The notes under the pieces are model-generated. The model was not told where the DNA came from, ran no database searches, and saw only the letters and a program-made list of their open reading frames with translations. Below are positions 1 through 6,580 of a DNA stretch of 9,906 nucleotides, in pieces. Source of the stretch: Acidobacteriota bacterium (lineage in GTDB: Bacteria > Acidobacteriota > Vicinamibacteria > Vicinamibacterales > 2-12-FULL-66-21); assembly GCA_013362195.1 (NCBI GenBank), contig JABFWM010000611.1, forward strand, positions 1 to 9,906, in the 5' to 3' direction. Position numbers and translations under genes: made by a program. How positions within the stretch are numbered: the stretch's first letter is position 1; each line of letters opens with the position of its first letter.

Positions 1-706
<706 letters not shown>

Positions 707-714
<8 letters not shown>

Positions 715-2155
715 GGTCACCGGCTTTCTCGAGATCAGGCGGCAGAAGCAGCCCACGCGTCCGATCCACGAGCGGGTGCGCGACTGGCGCGAGGTCTATC
801 TGCCCTACGAACGCGAGACGCTGCAGAACCAGGCCGCCCGCTGCATGGATTGCGGCATTCCGTTCTGCCATCAGGGGTGTCCGCTCGGCAACCTGATTCC
901 GAGCTGGAACGATCTCGTGTACCACGATCGCTGGCAGACCGCGCTCGAGCGGCTGCACGCCACGAACAACTTCCCCGAGTGGACCGGCCGTCTCTGTCCC
1001 GCGCCGTGCGAGGGATCGTGCGTCCTCGGGTTGAACGACGCGCCCGTCACGATCAAGTCGGCGGAAGCCGCGATCATCGATCGCGGGTTCGCGGAAGGGT
1101 GGGTGACGCCGCGTCCGCCGGCGCGCCGCACCGGGCGCCACGTCGTCGTGGTCGGCTCCGGGCCCGCCGGTCTCGCCGCCGCGGACCAGTTGAACCGCGC
1201 CGGGCATGCCGTGACGGTGCTCGAGCGCGCCGACCGCATCGGCGGCCTGCTCCGCTACGGCATCCCCGAGTTCAAGCTCGAAAAACACGTCCTCGATCGC
1301 CGCCTCGATTTGATGCGCCGCGAGGGGATCGAGTTCCGGACCAGCTGCCACGTCGGCATCGACGTCCCGGCCGACGACTTGGTCAGGGACTTCGACGCCG
1401 TCATCCTCGCGGGCGGCGCTACCGAGCCGCGCGATCTGCCGGTTCCCGGCCGCGAGCTGCAGGGCATCCATTTCGCGATGGAGTACCTGACCGCGCAGAA
1501 CCGCCGCTGCGAGGGCGACGATCTGTCGTCGCCGCCGTTCATCTCGGCGGAAGGCAAGGACGTGATCATCATCGGCGGCGGCGACACCGGCGCCGACTGT
1601 CTCGGCACCGCCATTCGCCAGGGGGCGCGCAGTATCCGTCAGCTGGAGCTGCTGCCGCAGCCGCCCAGCGAACGCGCGGCGGACAATCCCTGGCCGCAGT
1701 GGCCGAACGTGTTCCGCGTCTCGCCGGCACACGAAGAGGGCGGCGAGCGGTTGTATTCGGTGTCGACCCAGCGCTTCGCCGGTGATGCCGACGGGCGCGT
1801 GACGGCGCTTCACGCGGTCCGCGTCGAGCTCGTGGCGTCGAACGGACGTCCGGCATTCGCGCCGATCCCGGGATCGGAGTTCGAGCTGCCCGCCGATCTG
1901 GTGCTGCTCGCGATGGGCTTCAAGGGCCCCGAGCGGGGCGGCATGCTCGATCAGCTGGGCGTGCGGATCACGGAGCGCGGCACCGTCTGGCGCGACGAGC
2001 AGTGGATGACGAGCGTCCCGCGCGTGTTCACCGCGGGCGACATGCAGCGCGGCCAATCGCTCATCGTCTGGGCCATTGCCGAGGGACGCAGCTGCGCGCG
2101 CGCGGTCGACGCCTACCTGATGGGCGACTCCGACCTGCATGCGCCGCTGCAGTGA
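707..2155 (+). CDS. gltD: Glutamate synthase (NADPH) small subunit
   Basis: This 482-residue protein has the usual length for GltD. It oxidises NADPH and feeds electrons through FAD and iron-sulfur clusters to GltB. The N-terminal ferredoxin-like domain holds Cys46, Cys49, Cys54 and Cys58 and a second group Cys97, Cys101 and Cys105, which would ligate the two 4Fe-4S clusters. An FAD-binding Rossmann motif (VVVVGSGPAG, 146-155) is followed by the conserved GGLLRYGIPEFKLEK stretch. The NADPH-binding motif is IIIGGGDTGADC (287-298). The C-terminal FAD-closing motif is FTAGDMQRGQSLIVWAIAEGR (441-461), abbreviated here as GD-x-x-x-G-x-S. The start at ATG 707 is supported by GAGG at 697-700 six bases upstream and by the 8-base overlap with gltB. 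The gene ends 120 bases before the convergent cyclodeaminase gene. All expected motifs are present. Confidence 0.97.
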
Positions 2156-2159
2156 GTTG

Positions 2160-2273
2160 AGCTTCCGCCTCAAGGCGGAAGCTACGGAGTCCCCGTTCGA
2201 GCCTCCGGGCTCAATGACGCGACCCCGTAGCGCAACGACGCGACCCCGTAGCTTCCGCCTTTAGGCGGAAGCT
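2160..2273. repeat. BIME-like pair of inverted palindromic elements between convergent genes
   Basis: There are two perfect palindromes, 2160-2183 and 2250-2273. Each has 11-base arms AGCTTCCGCCT and AGGCGGAAGCT around a two-base centre (CA, then TT). The similarity extends into one flank. Bases 2160-2191, read on the minus strand, match 2242-2273 on the plus strand at 30 of 32 positions, so the two elements are inverted copies of each other, as in REP/BIME pairs. A small hairpin lies between them (GAGCC 2199-2203, GGCTC 2208-2212). The 16-mer GACGCGACCCCGTAGC occurs twice, at 2216-2231 and 2237-2252. As RNA each palindrome gives a 10-bp stem with a U-N-N-A tetraloop. No T-tract follows, so intrinsic termination is possible but not shown. 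By position it could serve as a bidirectional transcript end for gltD and the cyclodeaminase gene. Confidence 0.85.
2216..2252. repeat. Short tandem direct repeat, 16-mer, 21-base period
   Basis: GACGCGACCCCGTAGC is present at 2216-2231 and again without change at 2237-2252, separated by five bases. The second copy leads straight into the right-hand palindrome. The first copy is followed by GCAAC instead, which suggests duplication of the flank of a palindromic element. Confidence 0.8.
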
Positions 2274-2275
2274 CG

Positions 2276-3499
2276 TTATGCGCTCAGCTGCATCGCGAGT
2301 TGATGCAGGAACAGCCCGACGTCGGTGACGAGCCCGATGGTCTGCGACGACCCGCGATCGGCGAGCTTGGTGACGACGGCAGGATTGATATCGACGCAGA
2401 TGACGGGCACCCATGCCGGGAGCATGTTACCGACGCCGATCCCATGCAGCATTGTCGACAACACGATCACCATCCCGACGTTCGCGAGCGCCGCCGCGTA
2501 GCGATCCTGCGCCGCGACGATGTCGGTGACGGTGTCGGCCAGCGGCCCATCGTCGCGAATGCTGCCGGCGAGGATGTAGTCGACGTTGGCGCGGATGCAC
2601 TCGACCATCACGCCGGTCGTGAGCACGCCCTGTGCGACCGCGGCGTGCAGCCCCCCCGCCCGGTTGATCGCGTTGATCGCGCGCATGTGATGGCGATGGC
2701 CGCCGGTGACGGGCGCGCCGGCTTCGAGATCGACGCCGAGCGACGTGCCGAAGAGCGCATGCTCCGCGTCGTGCACGGCGAGCGCGTTGCCCGCCAGCAG
2801 CACGTTCACGTATCCGCCGCGCACCAGCTGCGAAAAGTACTGCCCGCCGCCGGTGTGCACGACCACCGGCCCCGCGACGAAGGCAATCCGCTGTCCGCGC
2901 GCGCGCGTCTCCCGCATCATGCGCGCGATTCTCGCGACGCTGACCTCCACCCGACGCTCCGACGAGACGTCGTTGGCCATGAACGCGAAGTCGGCGCGTT
3001 CGCGATCGCGAAACTCGGGGGTGACGCGGATGCCCTCGAGGCCGCAGACCACGCGATCGCCGACGCGCACGTCGCGGAGCTTGCGGCATTCCGCGCCCGT
3101 CGCCGTCATGACGATCACCGCGTCCATGCGCTGGCGCGCGACATCGATCCACCGCCCGCCGCTGCGCACCTGGGTCCGTTGATTGGTCGTCGAGTAGAAG
3201 TCGTCGGGCACCGAGCCGTCGCGATCGGCGACGCGAACGAGCGCGTCATGTTCCTCGGCGACGTGGCAGCCGAGCGGGATCAGGGTTTCGAGCAGCGCCG
3301 CAAGGCCGGACGGCGTCGCGGTCGACACCTTGAGGATCAGCTTCGAGAAATCCTGGTTGGTGCGTCCGATCTCGAAATGCAGGACTTCGAAGGCGCCGCC
3401 GCGCTCGATGACGGTGTCGAAGATGGCGTTGAGCAGCTGCGAGTCGATCAGGTGCCCTTCGGCGCGGACGGTCGCGCTGTGTGTCAGTGTGTTGGCCAC
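2276..3499 (-). CDS. Stand-alone LOR/SDH-type ornithine cyclodeaminase (TIGR00300 / ArgZ-AgrE C-terminal-like)
   Basis: This predicted 407-residue cytoplasmic enzyme resembles the archaeal proteins and the C-terminal half of cyanobacterial ArgZ/AgrE, which convert L-ornithine to L-proline and ammonia with bound NAD. The N-terminal part (about 10-90) has the LOR/SDH conserved-region opening GHLIDS (15-20). Later conserved stretches are GPVVVHTGGG (210-219), LLAGNALAVHD (234-244), GHRHH (267-271), AGSIRDDGPL (311-320), TMLHGIGVGNMLP (349-361) and CVDINPAVVTKLADRGS (368-384). The arginine-hydrolysing N-terminal domain of ArgZ is absent. The frame stays open to 3664, but that extension reads through palindromic repeats and lacks family similarity. 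The GTG at 3499 begins just before the conserved region. A GTG at 3550 is a weaker alternative. It is convergent with gltD and divergent from ppc. The family call is firm. The substrate is inferred from characterised relatives. Confidence 0.85.
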   Translation of the reverse strand: MANTLTHSATVRAEGHLIDSQLLNAIFDTVIERGGAFEVLHFEIGRTNQDFSKLILKVSTATPSGLAALLETLIPLGCHVAEEHDALVRVADRDGSVPDDFYSTTNQRTQVRSGGRWIDVARQRMDAVIVMTATGAECRKLRDVRVGDRVVCGLEGIRVTPEFRDRERADFAFMANDVSSERRVEVSVARIARMMRETRARGQRIAFVAGPVVVHTGGGQYFSQLVRGGYVNVLLAGNALAVHDAEHALFGTSLGVDLEAGAPVTGGHRHHMRAINAINRAGGLHAAVAQGVLTTGVMVECIRANVDYILAGSIRDDGPLADTVTDIVAAQDRYAAALANVGMVIVLSTMLHGIGVGNMLPAWVPVICVDINPAVVTKLADRGSSQTIGLVTDVGLFLHQLAMQLSA

Positions 3500-3508
3500 G
3501 ATGGTCGG

Positions 3509-3514
3509 ATTATA
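3509..3514 (-). promoter_or_regulatory. Perfect TATAAT -10 box for the cyclodeaminase gene
   Basis: On the minus strand TATAAT occupies 3514 to 3509, nine bases before the GTG start at 3499. A start of transcription about seven bases downstream would fall near 3502, so the message would begin only a few bases before GTG and would have no Shine-Dalgarno site. No Shine-Dalgarno-like sequence is seen upstream of this GTG, which agrees with near-leaderless translation. The -35 position carries only a poor match (TCTTCG at 17-base spacing) and there is no extended -10 TG. A perfect hexamer is uncommon in DNA this GC-rich, but the call rests on one motif. Confidence 0.45.
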
Positions 3515-3555
3515 CCGGCGGGCCTCGCGCACGAAGACGTGCAGATTCACGACGT

Positions 3556-3708
3556 GCTTCCGCCTGTAGGCGGAAGCGACAGGGCGACGCCAGGAACGTC
3601 CGCCTTCACGTGGCAGACTCACGCAGCGAACCGCGTCGCTTCCGCCTTCAGGCGGAAGATCCACGGAGCCATGCCACTAACGTCCGCCTTCGAGCGGAAG
3701 ACCCACGC
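3556..3708. repeat. Array of four palindromic units with 40-42 base spacing in a divergent promoter region
   Basis: The core CCGCCT recurs at 3560, 3600, 3642 and 3684, at intervals of 40, 42 and 42 bases. Unit 1 (3556-3577) is a perfect palindrome with 10-base arms GCTTCCGCCT and AGGCGGAAGC. Unit 3 (3639-3658) is perfect with 9-base arms. Units 2 and 4 are decayed palindromes, more like each other than like 1 and 3. Bases 3595-3624 and 3679-3708 agree at 25 of 30 positions and are exactly 84 bases apart, both starting AACGTCCGCCTTC. The array therefore looks like a 42-base monomer arranged as an 84-base dimer. The same core forms the inverted pair at 2160-2273. The array fills nearly all of the space between the cyclodeaminase -10 box and ppc. 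Confidence 0.85.
3696..3700 (+). promoter_or_regulatory. Ribosome binding site of ppc lying inside a repeat arm
   Basis: GGAAG at 3696-3700 ends ten bases before the ppc ATG. It is the right arm (GCGGAAG) of the fourth palindromic unit, so pairing with the left arm TCCGC at 3683-3687 would partly cover it. No other Shine-Dalgarno-like sequence lies between it and the ATG. Confidence 0.5.
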
Positions 3709-3710
3709 CC

Positions 3711-6419
3711 ATGCTGTTTGAAGATCCGCACAAGCCGCTGCGAGACGATGTGCGGCTCCTGGGAACGCTGCTTGGGGAAACGCTGCGCCGCCAGGCGGGC
3801 GATGCGTTGTTCGAGCGCGTGGAACGCGTGCGCGGGCTCGCCAAGCGCGCGCGCCGCGGCGACGCCGCCGAATCGCGGCAGGCCTTCGACCTCCTGGCGC
3901 GCGAGCTGGACGCGATGCCGGTCGATGCGGCGCTGCCGATCGCGCGTGCGTTCGCGCACTTTCTCAACCTGGCGAACGTCGCCGAACAGCACCACCGCGT
4001 CCGCCGCCGCCGCGCCTATCAGCGCAACCCGCACGCGAACCCGCAGCCGGCGTCGATCGAAGAAGCGCTGCCGCGCCTGCTCGCATCCGGCGTCGCGCCC
4101 GACGCGCTCTATGCCGCGGTCTGCGCGCTCCGCATCGAGCTGGTCATCACGGCCCACCCGACCGAGATCATGCGGCGGACGCTGCAGATGAAATACAACG
4201 CCGTCGCGGACGCGCTCGCGGAGCTCGATCGGCTCGATGCGACGCCGCTCGAACGCGAGGCGTCGATCGAGACGCTGCGCCGTGAAATCACGGCGGCGTG
4301 GGAGACCGAGGAGATCCGCCGCGGGCGTCCCTCGCCGCTCGACGAAGTGCGCTCGTCGCTGGCCATCTTCGAGCAGACGCTGTGGAACGCGGTGCCGGAG
4401 CACCTGCGGTCGCTGGATCGGACGCTGCGCGTCGTCACCGGCCGCGCCCTGCCGCTCGACGCCGCGCCGATCCGCTTCGGATCGTGGATCGGCGGCGATC
4501 GCGACGGCAACCCGGCGGTCACGCCGGAGGTGACGCGCCGCGCCGGCCTCTCGTCGCGCTGGATCGCGCTGTCGTTGTATTCGCGGGAAATCGAGCGGCT
4601 GCGCCAGGAGCTGTCGATGACCCGCGCGAGCGAGGCGCTGCGCGCGCGCGTCTCGGACGCCTACGAGCCGTACCGTACGCTGCTGCGCGGCGTGCAGCAG
4701 CGGCTGGAGCTCACGCGCCGCCATGTCGAAGATCTGCTCTCGGTGCGCCCGGCACGCGGCGGCGCGCGCGGCGACGAGCTGATCGACACCGCGGAGCAGC
4801 TCGCGGAGCCCCTGCGACTGTGCTTCGATTCGCTGCACGCGACCGGCAACGGCGTCATTGCCGACGGCCGCCTGCTCGATGTGCTGCGCCGCCTTGCGGC
4901 GTTCGGCCTGACCCTCGTGCGGCTGGACATCCGCCAGGAGGCGCAGCGGCACGCCGAAGCCGTGGAGCTGCTCGCGCGCCACATGGGGCGGCCCGGCTAT
5001 CAGACGTGGCCGGAACCGCAGAAGATCGAGTTCCTGGCCGCCGCGCTCGGCACGCCTGACGCGCTTCCGTCGGCGCTGCCGCGCAATCCGCGCACGGACG
5101 AGGTCCTGCAGACCTTCGACGCGCTCGCCTCGATGCCGTCGGAATCGCTCGGCGCCTACGTGATCACCATGGCGGCGCAGCCCTCCGACGTGCTGGCCGT
5201 CGAACTGCTGCAGCGCCGCGCCGGGGTGCGCCCGTCACTGCGGGTGGTGCCGTTGTTCGAGACCGCGCGCGACCTTCGCGCGGCCGGCGAGGTGATCGAT
5301 CGGCTGCTCTCGATCCCGTGGTACCGCGAGCGCCTTCGCGCCGCCGGCGATCGACAGGAAGTGATGATCGGCTATTCCGATTCCGCGAAGGAGATCGGCC
5401 GCGTGGCAGCGGCGTGGGCCTTGTACACCGCCCAGGAGTCCATCGTTCGCGCGTGCGGCGGGCACCGCGTCGCGGTGACGCTCTTTCACGGCCGCGGCGG
5501 CAGCGTCGGCCGCGGCGGCGGCCCGACGTATCTGGCGATTCAGTCGCAGCCGCCCGGGTCCATCGACGGCACGCTGCGCGTGACCGAGCAGGGCGAGATG
5601 ATCCAGGCGAAGTTCGGGCTGCCCGGGATCGCGCTGCGGACGCTCGAGGTCTACACCACGGCGACGCTCGACGCCGCGCTCGCGCCGCACCCGCCCGTCC
5701 GCGCCTGCTGGCGCGACACGATGGATCGGATTGCCGCGTCCGCCCGCGACGCGTTTCGTGCCGTGGTCTACGACGATCCGCGGTTTCCGGCGTACTTCCG
5801 CGCCGCCACGCCCGAGGCGGAGCTCGACGCGCTGCACATCGGCAGTCGGCCGGCCCGGCGCGGGGCGGGCGGGTTGCAGACGCTGCGCGCCATCCCGTGG
5901 CAGTTCGCGTGGACGCAGACGCGCCTGCTGCTCGCCTCGTGGCTCGGCGCCGAGGCGCTGCAGCCGGCAACCGACGAGGAGCGCGACGCCTACAGAGAGA
6001 TGTATCGCGAGTGGCCGTTCTTCCGCTCGATGATCGATCTGCTGCAGATGGCGCTCGCGAAGGCCGACGCGGGGATCGCGGCGCATTACGACCGGCAGCT
6101 GGTGCCGGCGGATTTGCAGCCGCTCGCCGATGCGCTGCGGGCGCGCCTCGACGGCGCCGCCGCGGCGGTGCTCGCGATCACCGGACACGATCGACTGCTC
6201 GCCGACGCAGCCGTCCTGCGGCGTTCGATCGACGTCCGCAATCCGTACGTCGATCCGATCAACCTGGTGCAGGTCGAGATCCTGCGCCGGCTGGCGGCAC
6301 GCCACGCGCCCGCCGACCCGGCGGCGGAGGCGTCGCACGCGCACGACGTTGCCGCCCTGCGCGCGGCGCTGCGGGTCACGATCAACGGGATCGCGGCCGG
6401 GATGCGGAACACCGGGTAG
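3711..6419 (+). CDS. ppc: Phosphoenolpyruvate carboxylase
   Basis: This 902-residue cytoplasmic enzyme has normal bacterial PEPC length. It carboxylates phosphoenolpyruvate with bicarbonate to oxaloacetate and replenishes the TCA cycle. Active-site motifs are intact: TAHPTE (147-152) with catalytic His149, FGSWIGGDRDGNP (256-268), GYSDSAKEIG (554-563) with Lys560, FHGRGGSVGRGGGP (592-605) with His593 and Arg601, the EQGEMIQAKFG region (626-636), GSRPARRG (711-718), and the C-terminal end NGIAAGMRNTG. By alignment from memory with the E. coli enzyme, the four aspartate-inhibitor contacts are kept as Arg601, Lys784, Arg843 and Asn900, so feedback inhibition by aspartate is likely. The ATG at 3711 is the first start in the frame and fits the N-terminus. 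The gene diverges from the cyclodeaminase gene across the repeat array. No frameshift or missing key residue is seen. Confidence 0.97.
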   Translation: MLFEDPHKPLRDDVRLLGTLLGETLRRQAGDALFERVERVRGLAKRARRGDAAESRQAFDLLARELDAMPVDAALPIARAFAHFLNLANVAEQHHRVRRRRAYQRNPHANPQPASIEEALPRLLASGVAPDALYAAVCALRIELVITAHPTEIMRRTLQMKYNAVADALAELDRLDATPLEREASIETLRREITAAWETEEIRRGRPSPLDEVRSSLAIFEQTLWNAVPEHLRSLDRTLRVVTGRALPLDAAPIRFGSWIGGDRDGNPAVTPEVTRRAGLSSRWIALSLYSREIERLRQELSMTRASEALRARVSDAYEPYRTLLRGVQQRLELTRRHVEDLLSVRPARGGARGDELIDTAEQLAEPLRLCFDSLHATGNGVIADGRLLDVLRRLAAFGLTLVRLDIRQEAQRHAEAVELLARHMGRPGYQTWPEPQKIEFLAAALGTPDALPSALPRNPRTDEVLQTFDALASMPSESLGAYVITMAAQPSDVLAVELLQRRAGVRPSLRVVPLFETARDLRAAGEVIDRLLSIPWYRERLRAAGDRQEVMIGYSDSAKEIGRVAAAWALYTAQESIVRACGGHRVAVTLFHGRGGSVGRGGGPTYLAIQSQPPGSIDGTLRVTEQGEMIQAKFGLPGIALRTLEVYTTATLDAALAPHPPVRACWRDTMDRIAASARDAFRAVVYDDPRFPAYFRAATPEAELDALHIGSRPARRGAGGLQTLRAIPWQFAWTQTRLLLASWLGAEALQPATDEERDAYREMYREWPFFRSMIDLLQMALAKADAGIAAHYDRQLVPADLQPLADALRARLDGAAAAVLAITGHDRLLADAAVLRRSIDVRNPYVDPINLVQVEILRRLAARHAPADPAAEASHAHDVAALRAALRVTINGIAAGMRNTG

Positions 6420-6430
6420 GCGGACGGCGC

Positions 6431-6511
6431 GTCTGAAGACCCGCCCTGCACGGGCCGCACGCAGGCCGGGTCTGCTCGCTATCGTTCGGAGGCCGGGTCT
6501 TCAGACCCGGC
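6431..6511. repeat. Second palindrome family downstream of ppc (possible transcript end)
   Basis: A perfect palindrome lies at 6492-6511 with arms GCCGGGTCT and AGACCCGGC around TC. As RNA it is an 8-bp stem with a U-U-C-A loop. A 13-base inverted copy of its core lies upstream, GTCTGAAGACCCG at 6431-6443 against 6494-6506. The arm AGGCCGGGTCT is repeated directly at 6463-6473 and 6490-6500, 27 bases apart. The cluster begins 12 bases after the ppc stop and could end its transcript, but no T-run follows, so factor-independent termination is uncertain. The rest of the 161-base gap (6512-6568) shows no clear promoter for the next gene. Confidence 0.75.
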
Positions 6512-6568
6512 TCACGCGGGCGGGCGTGACGACCGCGGGACCCGTAATCGAGCTTGCTCCACGGACGA

Positions 6569-6575
6569 GAGAGGG
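6569..6575 (+). promoter_or_regulatory. Ribosome binding site that sets the sigma-54 activator start
   Basis: GAGAGGG at 6569-6575 lies five bases before ATG 6581, a near-ideal spacing. The frame is open from a TTG at 6554, which has no comparable site upstream, so the ATG is preferred. Met codons at residues 5, 8 and 11 are less well placed. Confidence 0.7.
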
Positions 6576-6580
6576 CGAAC

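Noticed and set aside
3500..3664. An N-terminal extension of the cyclodeaminase to an ATG at 3664
   Set aside because: The extra 55 codons read through palindromic repeats, giving repeat-derived peptides unlike any family N-terminus. The TATAAT box lies inside this extension.
3556..3708. CRISPR-like repeat spacing of about 42 bases
   Set aside because: The units are palindromes of varying quality with unequal conservation. There are only four, the intervening segments between units 2 and 4 are themselves similar, and no cas gene is present.
2300..3721. A 473-codon plus-strand open frame antisense to the cyclodeaminase gene
   Set aside because: It has no recognisable motif, reads through the repeat array and overlaps the start of ppc. 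The opposite strand carries a clear conserved protein.
3648..4982. A 444-codon minus-strand frame opposite ppc, and similar frames opposite the rest of ppc
   Set aside because: These are shadows of ppc with Arg-rich sequence and no family motif. The ppc frame has every active-site motif.
6543..6558. Sigma-54 promoter ending in TTGCT upstream of the activator gene
   Set aside because: The -12 half fits, but the -24 half at the correct spacing reads CGTAAT and lacks the required GG.
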